Shown here: in pieces, positions 35,100 through 49,352 of the stretch
Numbering within the stretch: the stretch's first letter is position 1
How the letters are laid out: every line of letters starts with the position of its first letter
Origin: Tubulanus polymorphus
Lineage: Eukaryota; Nemertea; Palaeonemertea; Tubulaniformes; Tubulanidae
Direction of reading: 5' to 3'
NCBI RefSeq assembly: GCF_964204645.1
Contig: NC_134034.1
Coordinates: 4,250,072-4,314,071 of the forward strand
DNA length: 64,000 nucleotides
Notes under the pieces: generated by a model
Seen by the model: only the letters and a program-made list of their open reading frames with translations
Database searches by the model: none
What the model was told of the DNA's origin: nothing
Made by a program: the position numbers and the translations under genes

Positions 35100-37580
35100 G
35101 CTCAGATGTGTTCAGAAACCCGTGTAGTACGGTCGTTGTATTGTTTGTTCATTTCCTCGGGAAGCGCATTAAGACGCGCGCGCGATTCTATCAATTGATT
35201 GACGCGGCGTCGAGAATTCGCCATCTCTCTTACCGCCTAGATTAACAAAACACAGTCGATATACTAAAGCGAATTATTCCCATGTCACTTTTTTCATCCG
35301 CGCCGACTTTCCCGGAATAATTAGAAGACAATACCTAGATTTAGACGTCGGAAGATTAAGCAGAATTCAACGCGCAAATTCTGCGTTCGTTAATTGTATA
35401 TTTTGGATAAGCCGATTAGGCTAACAATGATAATATATCATACGGTATACTAAAATAATACACCCTATATCCAGTCCAAAAGCCGGTATTTAGGCATTAT
35501 CGTTGTTTGACCTAATTTTCATCCGGTAAATCCTCTAATCATAATTGATTGCGGGATTTTCGAGTCGAAAGTGTGACGCGATATTGCCTGGAATCCGACA
35601 AAAATAATCAGTAAGAAATCGGAAATCTACATATTATTTATTAGGACAACCCCGATCGATATTTATACATATATCTTGAGAGAATTAAGAATAAGTACAA
35701 CTAAAGCCGATTTCGCCTGATCTGGCCCTTCGATTATAAAATGTGGCTATTAGTGCGTCCATTGCCCGCATTAGCGCTTCCCGTTTTACCGAGTCACGTG
35801 CTTCGGTGTTCATTGTCAATCGGACACTATCAATCAAGCGATGTCGTTCGAATCTGTCGAAACTTTGATCGATGAGTTTCCTTTTTACACTTTCAGTCGT
35901 TGTCGTTATTTCGCGCGTGGGTGGCGCGATAGATTAGCCGCTGTTAACGATAATACAAGGACCCGAGGGCGCTTCTCTCGTTATCGTTCGTAATCGAGCT
36001 ATTCCCTTCTGCTTCATACACAACTACGTTATCAGGCATCATAGATTAGGACTAGAATCGGGCTTGGAGACACGCGACTGCCTTAAACACCGTCGGTTTA
36101 AGTGTTAGAAATCAAAATTTTATCTTCGAATGTCTGCTGCGCAGACTTGCACACCGCAGTAACATGAATTTGTGATCTCATTACGTCACTCATCCTCACT
36201 GCTCTTCGATCTACATCCTCACTTGCCGGGTTTTGATTGCAGCCCGCCAAAACCCTGGCCGCAAACCGTTTATTGGTCTATTACGTCGCCACGATATCTT
36301 GGTTGCACAGGTTCCCGCTCAGCACCTACCGGTCAATATATCTATCTAGCCAATCAGATGCGATTTTACCGGCACGTCGATTGCTCTTTAAATACCACAC
36401 ATCCTAGATATGACTATATATATGGGCTAGTTATGTAGACGGGTGGGCACTAAGGGGAACCTGTGCGCCCAAGAAATCACGGATGTTGTAATAAGCAAAA
36501 AAAACAGTTTTCGGCCAGGGTGTGTGGCAAGTGACGAGGCTCGATCTATTTCACAGGAGCTTCTTTCATCTCATAGTTTTCGACTCGAACAGTTCGGCGG
36601 CCATCTGGACCTCCCCATCACTCCGTTGAGAGACTAGTGCTGTCATTCGGGTGCGAACTTCAAACTTACCTGTTCAAATCAATATATGAAGGGCGACATA
36701 CGAATTGAATTATCATATATCATCATTTTTATCATAAATTGTCTTTGTGTGTCAATAAATCGAAGGGTAGGCGAATACTCTCCTAATTTGAAACGTACGT
36801 CTCGATCGTACGATTAAATAGTAACAGATTTATACGTACAGCAGCTGAGTTCTTACTCGGTCGAGACTCACATTTTACCCCGAGTTGTGGTAATAGTTCG
36901 TTTTTTAATGCATTAGGGATTCAATTTCCTTTTCGGTTATACCAGGTCAGGAATGTTGAAATTCTGACTAGTTTGCGACGTTATCTAGTTTATACTGTTT
37001 CGAGGAACAGAACCGTCACTCAGTAGGCCTGCGTATACGTACGCCACGTCGCGAATAAATATATGATTTAGGTTTGAAAAAAGTGTTTATTTTGGGGCCA
37101 CGGGCAAATACATAGCATCGACTTCGCCAGCGTACAACCACGAAAAGATGCCATAAGAGTCACTATTCAAACAACAGTTTGTTTGAATGACGTTTGGAGA
37201 TTTGGTGCCTGTTTGCGTTAGACAGCAGCTATTTTCCCATTGCTCGAGTTTCACCCGAGAGACAAGACCACTTGCTCATACGTGAGATTTGCTTCATTGG
37301 TAAACTTGAGAATCTTAAAAATACCTAGCTCCCGGGGTTGAAGATAAGACCGCTTCTCGGTATTTCTGGATCAATAAACCAATATACAGTTGCTAGCCGC
37401 CATTTTGTTAAGGTACTTTTGTCCTGTGTTGTTGGACCATTTTTTCTCCTTTTTAGAAACTATTTGTGATGTATGGCAATTTACGCGTTTTCTATATTAT
37501 ATCACGTATCTATAATAATAAGCGGAATGAAATTAAATCCATGTGAATTCACGGGTTTGACCTCGTATAGCAGTCACTTT
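35100..37580. other. No gene recognised
   Basis: Only chance ORFs (88 codons at 36172, 64 at 36443). TACAGTTGCTAGC followed by CGCCATTTTGTTA near 37385-37410 recurs near 42520 as CAGTTGCTAGCTGCCATTTT, so a short dispersed repeat lies here. Confidence 0.4.
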
Positions 37581-37584
37581 TTCG

Positions 37585-37880
37585 ATGGTTTACCGGCGGC
37601 AAGCGAGGATTCAGCGATGATCCGCCAGGTGGAACTGCGGGTTACAGCGTTTCAATTTCTTTCTACATTTTCAAGTAAATGAGAATCGACTGTCTTAATT
37701 ATTAAATCCATTTTCAGTGAAATCTATACCGTACGCCCAGTGAATCTTTTATCTATCCGATGACTAATTTGATAATGTTCGGATTTGGCAGCCTAAAAAT
37801 CTAATTCAAATTTAAATGAAAATCTACTGATTTCCACTACGAATGATGCAGTGTTTTGTTGCGTCATCCGGTGTGACGCC
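37585..37880 (+). repeat. Composite dispersed repeat copy
   Basis: GGCAAGCGAGGATTC, GATCCGCCAGGTGG, GTTTCAATTTCTTTCTAC, AATCGACTGTCTTAATTA and a GCGTCATCCGGTG end follow the family order. The TACACTCC tail block seen at 27345 is missing here. Confidence 0.65.
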
Positions 37881-38389
37881 AATAATTCCATGTACTGCTC
37901 ATCAATCCAGAATTGCGTTTGAATACTGGCGGTAGCAGGAACTCAGGTAGCAGTGTTTCAAGTACTCGTGTTCTAGGGTTGATGGTTTCAATGCTTGTAG
38001 CAGCAAAACGGCAGTCATCGTGTTCCGGGGATGATTGACCGTTCCATAATCTTGGTTCGTCGCTGATATCTCGCTAAAACAACAGATCGCCACGACTAAG
38101 ACACTAAAAACAACTAAAAGCTCTTATTTCGTAGATCGGAACAGCCTCGAGTGGGGTGACACTTACGGAACAGTGGGCAAATCGTCGATTAATACGACGC
38201 TCCCGATAAGTCTTCGGTAGAGAGTCTTATGTTTTGAATAACCTTAACGAGACAAAAACTACAATGACAAATATGAAATACAAGTCTACTGTACGTATGC
38301 GCGATCGATGATTTTACTCTAATGAGGAAATAGTAAAGATCCACCAGCTGGCGATAGCGTGCATTAGATCGTCCAATTTGCAAAATTCA

Positions 38390-38612
38390 CTAACAAGGCT
38401 AATAGATGTATATAGACCCCTCCAATAATTAGTACAATATAAATAGTGTATGTATATATCGTAAATAGTTTAATAACTTAATAACTATGTTATTTCATTA
38501 AGTTTATATTTTCTGTTAATTGTAAATATTGTATACTTTGTATAAGTCTCCCACGATGTACCATAGGAATAGTTGGAGTGCAAATAAAATCCTAATCCTA
38601 ATCCTAATCATC
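38390..38612 (+). mobile_element. LINE 3' end with CCTAAT tail
   Basis: TAGATGTATATAGACCCCTCC (about 38404) also follows the LINE frame at 41010. Just before it, codons for VQFAKFTN align with VQLAKFI of that copy. The UTR ends GGAGTGCAAATAAAATCCTA with CCTAAT repeated about three times, a microsatellite-type tail. Confidence 0.65.
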
Positions 38613-39261
38613 GATGATGCAATGCAAGGATTAAATCGAAATCCAAGTATAAGTATTATTATCCCTAATCGAATCAATTAAACAAACGTCAAAAAATAGA
38701 ATTTTTGCCTGAAATGATCGCACACTTTCATCAATCTTTGTTTATCTGGAGACGAGGTTTTTTTCATTAATTTTCGAACGTAGATGGAATTAATGCTATA
38801 TGAGATTTAATCGAAAATGAATTAAGTTTTGATCAGATTTTGAATAGGAAACTATCTGGCGGAATAGTCGGAAGCAGTTGGTTGACAAATGATAACGCGA
38901 TTAACGACTAATCGAGTACTTAGTCATCTCGCTGATAACAACTAAAAATCATCACAGCGCCAAGCGGATAAATTGTTCAATTCAATCGCGATACGTCATT
39001 CTAATTCAAGAAAAAATGTCAACATTTAGAATCAACATCGTTAGAAGCGTCCCGAATCGTTCCTCTAACAAACGATGAGCAATGAAACTAAAATAATCCG
39101 TGGACAGGAATCTGTGTTAGATAGAACCCACATGGAACGGGCCCCGGTGTCGGATTTATCCCGCATCTGCGGAACTGGGTCCAGAAGCTAGATGAAAGTG
39201 ACTGCGGAATACTATCCGCAAGTCAAAGTGAACCTAACGTGAAGGGTTTCGAATCAAAATA

Positions 39262-39432
39262 CAGTGGAACCTCGTTACAACGAACTCGGATACAACGATT
39301 CAGCGGATATAACAAAGAGGAAATTTCGTCCCACGTAAGACTATTTCATGAACTTCACACAGGATATAACGAACTATCGGTTATAACGAACAGATTTTCT
39401 GGTGCCGTGAATAAGTTCGCTGTATCGAAACA
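39262..39432. mobile_element. Pogo/Tigger-like MITE, left end clear
   Basis: TA is followed by CAGTGGAACCTCGTTACAAC and GAACTCGGATACAACGA, closely resembling pogo/Tigger terminal repeats (CAGTNGAACCTCG). Inside are GGATATAACGAACT and GGTTATAACGAAC subrepeats. The right end (GTTCGCTGTATCGA) is less clear. No transposase ORF. Confidence 0.6.
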
Positions 39433-39597
39433 CACAATATTGTGGACTGCGCTTTGCGTAAAATTAGATCCCGAAACTGTGTAACTGGGTCGTGATTCAA
39501 AATCTCTAACAACCGTGGAACTGAAACTTAGAGCCAAATAAAATGCCGAGAATAAAAAGCCGAGCTAAACAGCAATGGGGTACAGGCAACGCTACTG

Positions 39598-39882
39598 TGG
39601 CACGTGGAATTCCACCGTAATCCGCCAGGTGTCGCTTGTGTACAATACGACATCGACGTTGGATTTCTACTCAAACTCAATTGAAATCTAATCATAATTT
39701 CTCAAATTCTATGCATGATACATGAAAATCGTGGCACTCTTAACACTAATCGGGGTTTATTTCGACGCGTGATTTGCCCGTTACTTTCGTCGGCAACGTT
39801 ATTGTCGTTACTTGAAAATGAACTTATTTTGATCAAGTACGTCTGATATCTCAGTGGCGCCGTCTGACGGGGTAGCCTGTGT
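39598..39882 (+). repeat. Composite dispersed repeat copy
   Basis: CGTGGAATTCCACCG, AATCCGCCAGGTGTCGCTTG, TCAATTGAAATCTAATC, a GAAAATGAAC arm and a GCGCCGTCTGACGG end, in family order. Confidence 0.55.
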
Positions 39883-40848
39883 GCCGGTTCCCCATTGGCA
39901 ATGTGCGTGCTGATATGAACATGTTTACGTCGATGTTTAGGTTAATTTGTATTATGCATTTTATACAAATTCTTAGATGGATAACATCTCAACTCACTGA
40001 TTGCCCTGTGGGTATTCATAAAACTCGGTAGCTGGTGCAGATGATCAAGTTTCGTCGACACCCATCAGTAAAGAACCGAACTACAACAACAACAGTCTAG
40101 TGTCTGCTGGTCAATTTAGTCGAACGACGTATATCTATTAAGGGAGGGGCAAGATCACTTACCGATCCATACTGCAGTAATCATTAGATGAGTAGGCTAG
40201 ACTTTTAAGAGCACCATCGCGGTAATAGGGGAGATGCGCCGCGGTTCGAGCATTAGCGGCAACATTTGTCGTATCGTTATTTGTCGTCGTTGAATGTCTT
40301 CGGTAGTTATGAATATTGAAAAGAAAAAAGATATTTTTATGCCCTTAGGTTAGCAGGGCGACTTTTACATCTAGGTTCAGCCATACGTATATTTTTTTCT
40401 GTTTTGGTGATTTTGTGGGTTCCATCTGTGCTAAAGCGAACATTCAGCAGATATCAATGTGTATAAGACATCGATAATTTCATCCTTTAATGTTCGCAAA
40501 TCTAATGAACTACTGTTGATAAACCAGTGCTACATGCGCAAGCGTGTTCGCCCGTTCTGCAAATATTCCTCGCTCTTGCAGCTAATAGGATTAATACGTT
40601 TATCGCCTAAAAGATTTTTTTTTGACGTACGCAAAAAACGTCGTCAATCCGATTTCCACGCGAGTACTGTAGAGTAATTCGTTTTCGAGCAGTAATTCGA
40701 TTTTCGAAAAGTCCGATGAACTAACGCACGATGAATTAGATCCCCGAATTAAGACACATTGATATCAGCGCACACCGCCAGATGGCGCGACTTACAATCG
40801 GCGTACCTGTGAACAGATTTTCAAACCTTCATTTAGAAACCTTCATTA

Positions 40849-41120
40849 TGCCCCACTTGTAATACTTAAGGTGATGAATCCCATTTTCTGTTTGACTGTA
40901 CCTTACTTAACGAACAACGCAAAAACTATTTGAATTTGAATACCTATAATTCCCTTGACATTCTGAAAAATCCAACGGTCCAATTAGCTAAATTCATTTA
41001 GACTGGCTTAGATGTATATAGATCCCTCCACTAGTATATGTAGTACTGTAAATAGTTGATTTAATATATATATATTGTTGTTTGTCAATATTGGATTGTT
41101 TTCTAAATTAGTTTCTAGTG
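40849..41120 (+). pseudogene. Decayed LINE ORF2 C-terminus and 3' UTR
   Basis: The frame from 40849 reads CPTCNT, a stop, then GDESHFLFDCTLL, continues through LNEQRKNYLN and ends VQLAKFI at the TAG of 40999-41001. A CxxC pair followed after a few residues by HFLFDC is characteristic of the extreme C-terminus of many LINE ORF2 proteins, downstream of the reverse transcriptase. The stop at 40867-40869 and the loss of everything upstream show a 5'-truncated dead copy, as expected from incomplete target-primed reverse transcription. The UTR (TTAGATGTATATAGATCCCTC onward) matches 38404. The clade was not determined. Confidence 0.7.
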
Positions 41121-41132
41121 TGGAACAAAGTT

Positions 41133-41365
41133 ATCCCACCAGATGGCGTGACTGAGTCGAAAAATTATTGAAATCCCTTCGTTGTCAATCGACTTTTGGT
41201 TTCTAGGCTCCCGAATTCATCTGTACAATATCATAGGACCAACCAATTATGCTATATTCAAATTATATTTTCCAAAAAGTGACTTGTATTGATAAAAATT
41301 CATTCGATCTTAACTGAAATGTAGAAGCAATTGAAAGCGGAAGACAACAAGACTTCTAATGGACC
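41133..41365 (-). repeat. Composite dispersed repeat, reverse orientation
   Basis: Begins CCACCAGATGGCGTGACTGA and reaches GAAATGTAGAAGCAATTGAA, then GCGGAAGAC, matching the reverse-orientation copy at 52620-53085. Confidence 0.55.
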
Positions 41366-41534
41366 TAGCTTTACACCAGTCGATTTATCGAACGATTACT
41401 ATCCGTAGCGTCGGCAGTTCTCCGTCGGATTATTGTTTTGTTTGAGCCATCTATATACTTATCCTTAAAGCATGTAAGAACATCCTGGAATCCACGCGAT
41501 TGCCGCGGTGGCTTCGCTCCGTTTTACCAGCAGA

Positions 41535-41757
41535 GAACTATACACGTACGGGAAGTCCGACTCGTCAAACATCCTCTAGGCACTGCTAGTATTTTTGTGT
41601 TTTGTTCAACGTCCTCGCCGGAGGCGATAAACAATATTTCCAAGAACTTATTGTTTATCGCCACCGGTGAGGGCGCTGGTCAATTTCGAAGATAGCTAAG
41701 GCAAATGTATAGTGACGTCACGGAGTTGGCCTTCCCTTTCACTTATAGTTCTATGGT
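41535..41757. mobile_element. Inverted-repeat element with GGCGATAAACAAT hairpin
   Basis: The centre is a strong hairpin: CGGAGGCGATAAACAAT and ATTGTTTATCGCCACCGG. The right half (AATTTCGAAGATAGC, GTGACGTCACGGAGTTGGCC, CACTTATAGTTCTATGG) matches one half of the element at 31875. The left half is a diverged inverted copy (AGAGAACTATACACGTACGG). Confidence 0.65.
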
Positions 41758-42639
41758 TTTTACATTTCGTTTTGTCGTTGGCTCCCTCTGTATATCGATA
41801 TCTGCCTCGTGGATTATAGTTGATCCCGAAGCTTTTAATAGTTGACATCAAAGCGAAAATGGTTTGTCCGTGATGAAAGACGTCAGTTTTAGATTCTATT
41901 AAACATCACGCTACATATAAACCCCTCTATTCTAAAGAGCTCTTGTACAAGATTCTAATTTGCTTTCAGCATTTGAAGTGCAGAGACAGACAATACGTCA
42001 CGCAAAGCCTTGGCGTGTTTGTCCTCCGTGTCCGCGAACTGTGATGGACTGGTTTGCGCCAACAACGCTATTCAAATAATGACCGTTCGTGGACGGGTTA
42101 CCGCGCAGAAAAGTATGAGGTGTATATTTAAACACAGGTACTCGACCGGATATCTATTATACATAATATCATTTCGGATATTCACCCGAAGTACCCCGTT
42201 CTATGCGACTCTAGGTATAGTTCAAGGTCGCGTTAAGAAGAATTTTACCCGAATTTGGTTCATTTTCTATGATTCATTAAAACCGTGCTTAATTCTCGAA
42301 CAGCGATGAATGGGTCAAATATACACGGTATCCGACTTCGACGTTTTTCGATTTTACAGAGATTATCTACGGTATTTCGCAAGTGCTTTATGAATCTACG
42401 CCAATAACTGTGGATAGCCGTGTATGTAATCTATAGAAAGACTCCCGTAGACAGAATTATTTTCACCGTAGCTACTGATCTAAAAGATGGACAAAAGACG
42501 AGTTAGATAAATCATTTTTACAGTTGCTAGCTGCCATTTTGTTAGGGTTTTCTCTGTGTACTTTTGCGCCAATGTCTGAAGACTTGGCAGAACTGACCAC
42601 AACGATTCTGTCAAACACCCTCAACCCGCTGAGCGCCAC

Positions 42640-42803
42640 GCAGGGCATTATAAACGGGTTCGATGTTTCTTTTTCCCAATGGAGGAGAGATCAGAGAAGA
42701 ACCTTCGACCAAGAAATTCTGTCGCCACCCGGGTTTGAACCATAAACCCTGGATTGACGAGACCAGTGACCGGCGGTTTAAACCACTCGGCCACTGCGCC
42801 ACT
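42640..42803 (-). mobile_element. tRNA-derived SINE, reverse orientation
   Basis: On the minus strand from about 42802: GCGCAGTGGCCGAGTGGTTT (A box), then CCGGTCACTGGTCTCGTC, then ATGGTTCAAACCCGGG (B box near 42730), with the body continuing towards 42640. It has the same arrangement as the SINE at 55390, so they are one family, with a Ser-like long variable arm. Confidence 0.75.
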
Positions 42804-42829
42804 CTGCGATTCTGTCAAACTTGGATCTG

Positions 42830-44551
<1,722 letters not shown>

Positions 44552-45054
44552 GCCGTTAGCTGTATATATTGCTCGAATATATTACCTAAAAGTAACCCCC
44601 TTATCGGATTACACGTGGACGATTCGTGGTTTCCATGTAAACATAATATCCGAGTGTGTTAAGAATATCATTTCGTTACTACGACTTCGCTCTGTCTTTT
44701 GATTCATACAACAGTGTTTGAAGTATCAAACTGCCGCGCGCTATTGATGTTCTGATTTATAACTACAAGCGTATCGAATGCTATAGCTGTACTCATAAAC
44801 GTACCGCTGTTCGTGATGATGTTAAGATGACGAAAACCTGGAAGGAAATCCATGAGATAATGGCTTGCCGGTGGCGTACCAGTCATCCCTGTTAAGGCTA
44901 CGCTAAGTAAATTCGTTAAGTTCATTCATAATCAAATATGAACTGGATTTTTAGATCCCTGACTCCAAATATCGTCATACCGGCCTCCAAGAAATAAGTT
45001 AGAGTGTGAGAACGATTGATTCGATTTTAATTAGATACCGGCACCGCTACTGTG

Positions 45055-45375
45055 GCAATCGAAGATTTCACGTATGGCAGGCGAGGATCCGCCAGGTTCG
45101 CTAGTGGTAACTCGGTTACCGCGCTTCTTCTTCTTCTGCATTGCAATCAAATTCGAGTCAACTTTTCTCCTTAGTAAATCAATTTTTGATAAAACTATAC
45201 CATACACTTACATCCAGTTTAAAGTTCATTGATAATGAACTAATTTTCACTACATATATTAACTGAGTGTATTGTAGAGTCTTCTCTGGTTTATGCCGAT
45301 ACACAATAGGTATTCAGATACGAGAGACTACTAGCGCACCTGGCGGATCCTCGCACACGCTACTAGTGGAATCCC
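45055..45375. repeat. Two composite-repeat ends facing each other
   Basis: A plus-strand copy runs from GGCAGGCGAGGATCCGCC at about 45075 through GTTCATTGATAATGAAC (45227-45243). A reverse-orientation end, ACTAGCGCACCTGGCGGATC then CTCGC, follows at 45331-45355. The pair is an inverted arrangement about 250 bp apart. Confidence 0.65.
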
Positions 45376-46029
45376 GCGTAGACTGTGGAGAAGCTTTCGA
45401 TTCTCCGTAATGGGCAAACGGGCTGAACGCATAACGAACCGAACATTTCCCCTCTACCTGAAACCATTTCCGAAGTAATGTTTCGACATCTGGGTATCGA
45501 TTGTCTTTCGTCGTTCGGATGATTTATTTTTCCGGCTTTTAGTGACCACCGGAAATAACACGAACCGATCGCTCACACGTATACGTGATGAAGTTGTTTA
45601 CTGTATTTTTTACTGTAATTTTTCCAACCAACACCTTCGCACTTCCGCGCAGGCTGTTAATTAGTTCTTCTTCCGTCGAGACTTTCGCAAAACAAAACAA
45701 AAAACGCTAGTACACAACAATTAACCTTCAAGCAGGTGTCAATACGCAGCTGTCCGACGCTCGCCATCGTAACCTAATGTATTGACGGCCAGTTTTTGGA
45801 TATCTTGCTCAAATTCGAAATTTGTGTGTGAGTTTCTTTTCCATTGGTAGTAGGCGTGAAATCCCGAATGCACCGTGGGCGATCATATAAAAGTTCAAAC
45901 TATCACTAACTATCATATAATAACAAAAATACATGTATTGTTGATAATAGTTACAGGGCATCTCCCCTCATGGTACAGCCCCGGTTAGGAGATGTAACAC
46001 CAGATAACACACTAGATGTTGTGACGAGC

Positions 46030-46275
46030 AAAAGGTTCTCAAATTAGTTCATTTTTAATGAACTTTGAAGTGGATTTAGACTCCCCTATCTATATGTGAC
46101 AACACCATACACCACACGTACAAAACCTTCATTCCTCTACTCGGATAATCTGTTTAGTAACTTTGAATAATTGATTCATTTATGAGAAACAATCTTTCAG
46201 TTTTAATTGAAATTTGACGCGGAAGACCAACTCTCTACTAGCGACTCCTGGCGGTTCCTCGCCTGCCATACGCGG
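46030..46275 (-). repeat. Composite dispersed repeat, reverse orientation
   Basis: TTAGTTCATTTTTAATGAAC, then TTTTAATTGAAATTTGACGC, GGAAGACC and ACTCCTGGCGGTTCCTCGCC follow the family order in reverse. The 60-codon frame at 46207 lies inside and is not a gene. Confidence 0.6.
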
Positions 46276-46279
46276 GATC

Positions 46280-47580
46280 AACCGCAGAAGTGGTGCGGAT
46301 ACCCCATTATAAGCGAACCCTGGTGGCAATTTTCGATTGCCGCCTCAGAAGTGTTATCGGGCGCTCACCAGACGGACCTACGTACGTAAACAACTTGCGT
46401 TTAAATAAAAAACCCACTATAATTGTATCAAATACGAATTATTAAAAATTCTATTTCGTGCGTTGTTTATGATTAATCGAGATGTGAATAGTTTTTTTTT
46501 CACGTGCCGCCTGAAGTCGCTATTATTATTCACCTATTAATCAAAATATTTTCTCATTTCATCGAATTCTGTGTCGAGCGTCGCTTGTTCTAACCGCAAT
46601 ATTGCCACCGACTTAGTGAAGTGCCTTCAAATTGCTCTTCTCGCGGTACGCGGCGAGATTAATTTCGTTAGCCGCGTTTTATGACCAACCGACTTGTCGA
46701 GTAGGTGAGTACTAAATTACGGATTCAATTCATTTTCGAGCTCGCGGAAATTGTGGCGGTCTACATTTTTTGCGGGCTCGAACATGATCGATGAGTTAAC
46801 GTAAACGCGTAGACTATTACAACGCACATTCCGAAGCGGATACATAGCGATACACCGCAAAGACCACAACGTAGCGAATAAAACATCAACCTCATAGAAC
46901 ACTAGAATACCGCTCCAAAAAAATAATGAGTGTTTACCAGTCGGAGAAAAACCCTTATTTTCACCAATTTCGTTAGCCTATTTTACAAATATATTAGTAC
47001 TTAACTCGATTACAAATCTCATACCCACCTTTTCCGTGAATAAAGGGAAATTTTTCGTGACTTCACGTGAGATAACAACCAGGCTTTAGATGATTGCACA
47101 CTTAAAAAACTGGCCATCAAGACTTCGCAACGTTCAGCACTTTGCCTTAAATATATTCTTTTTGATCGAATAGGATCTTGACAAACCGACATTCTATCAG
47201 CACGCTTTCAAAAAGCAATCGTGAACTCTGCATAGGTCCAGGACTTCACTTCAGACATTTGTAGTCGAAATTGGGCTACAAACGCGAGTTTAATTATGAT
47301 AGATTTTAAGAAATGTGATAACTCTGGCTTGATTCTGAACTATAGACTCCGCCTCACTCGGTACCGTTGGCCAGGTAAAACCGGCTGCGTCGGCGAAATT
47401 CCGTAAAGACTTTCTGATCCCTTATGCTTGAATTCATCCCCTACTCAGTATCGCTCTACTCGGTAAACCGCCTTACTCGACGGATTTTGTGCTCAAATCC
47501 AGGGGCGTATCCAGTTTGACTGCCTCGCCAATGAAAAAGGACACTTTTTCAAGAAGAGGTACATTATATATTTCATTGAG
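46280..47580. other. No gene recognised
   Basis: No coding, RNA or repeat feature could be supported. Confidence 0.35.
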
Positions 47581-49056
47581 GCCAACAGAATGGGTTGTTT
47601 GACCGAAAAAACAAACTTGTCTTAAACGCTTAGGCTATATCAGAATGATAGTACATTATAGGAATCACCCCCTCAATCACGTAAAATCATTTTCAACCAT
47701 TTTTTACTCAACGAGAAGAACAATTGATCGAGGCACTGCACCCTTAGGAAATTTGGCCGGATAAAACAATCGGAAAGTTTTTAGTATTATTTAAAATTTC
47801 TCGGCCATTCCAAACAGGGCATTTCAGATGCTATGAGTACCTCACCTGAGTCATGTGAGGTACCCAACATCCAACCCCCTCCACACTGCGTCCTCTGCTC
47901 CGGCTTAAGCCCGGCAGATTTTAACAAATTACCCGTAAATTGTGATAAGTCTGATGCTGGATGAAATTTGTCGATGACGTATACATCATAAAATTCTCAG
48001 ATTTCTAAGTCTAAGTCGCTATTCGCTTAACCCGGTTGAACAATCACGAACAATTAGAACCGAATTCAGCGAAGCTTATACGAAAGATCGTCTCTGAATG
48101 AGTTGAAATGATTACTCGTAGGGCGAAGTCTAGGCCTACAACTGTACGGCTGCGGTGTGTTAGGTGGCGCCGAGCTACATACCCATACCAGGGGCGGGAC
48201 TAGCAAGATTGTTGAGTACTGCTCAGCTACGGGAGGGCGCCTATATCATAGGAAATTTGAATTTTCAGGGCTCCGAGATGCAATCTGGTCCAATTTGGGA
48301 CATCAAATCCTTCTCTGCATCCATATTACATTTTGACATGTCGAAGAAAAAATCATTCGTGAAAGATAAGACGTTTACCAATTTTCGTTCATTAAAAATG
48401 GCCATTTTAAATAACTTCTACCAGAACTTGAAAAGTCGTTTCTACAATCGTAAGTACCGCTCAAGCTGGATCCGCTCCTGAATACCTGCATTAAGGTAGA
48501 TACCATACCGCTTGTCACTAGTCATTTCTAGTTCTGTTATTCTTTTTAACACCAGACAATAATACGAGACATTATCGTTATAACTCGTAAAATCCTTTCT
48601 CTTCTCTCGCTAGACAATGTCGGCGAGTTGCTGCGCATTCATCACGCATATTTCACCTCTATGTTCGAGTAATCGCCGCCGACAGATGAGCGCGCGCCTG
48701 ACGACACCAAACATAAATCATACACCCGACTCTGCTTACGACATTTCCAATATTGAGACAGAGGACCGCGTCATCGTCACCCGTTTTGGAAGATAAAGTT
48801 TAGAAAAAAGAAAAGTCGAAAAAAAAACACGTTTGATGGACGATTTCGAAAATCTGGCTCGAAAGCAGCACGCGACATTTACCAATTCGCAAGAGCGATC
48901 TTCATACGATATGAGATAATGTTCGGAAGCTGAAATCCACAGAGCCAAAGCTCGCGTTGTCTATTTAAAAAAACAGTTTATTTTTCAAGTGCTACTTGTT
49001 TGACTCGACGCCGGGTTACCACACACAGCTCCTCTATACAAATCCTACCGTTACGA

Positions 49057-49215
49057 TATGAAGGCTGACAAATTGATACCTTCTTTCTCCTTTCTGCTTT
49101 GCTTAAAAGTTGACCCGGCCGGCCGCCTATCTACGCTGTACATTATACGCTTTTTAATCATGTTCAATTCTACCATGATAGAATCGGCAGCTTTAGGAAG
49201 GAACTGATTACAAAT
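49057..49215 (-). repeat. Inverted copy of the 19811-20160 repeat
   Basis: AAAAGTTGACCCGGCCGGCC and GCCTATCTAC here are the reverse complement of GTAGATAGGC and GGCCGGCCGGGTCAACTTTT at about 19932-19961. Flanking GATACCTT and GATAGAATCGGCAGCT-like blocks also match. Confidence 0.75.
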
Positions 49216-49282
49216 TCCATTGCCGTTTACAAAAACGGAGCATCAAAACGATTTTACAGAGCTCTGGTACCCATGCAGCCAC

Positions 49283-49352
49283 AATGGCCCAGTTATTAAA
49301 GCACAAGACTTGCACCTGATGGATGAGCTGTCCGAGTCGCGCTACTTACCTG
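49283..49352 (+). mobile_element. Decayed tRNA-derived SINE head
   Basis: TGGCCCAGTTATTAAAGCAC resembles an A box and GCTGTCCGAGTCGCGC a mutated B box at about the right distance. The body was not identified. Confidence 0.35.

Noticed and set aside
48164-48481. 105-codon ORF as a transposase or other gene
   Set aside because: No catalytic or DNA-binding motif is recognisable; reported only as part of the 47582-49790 interval.
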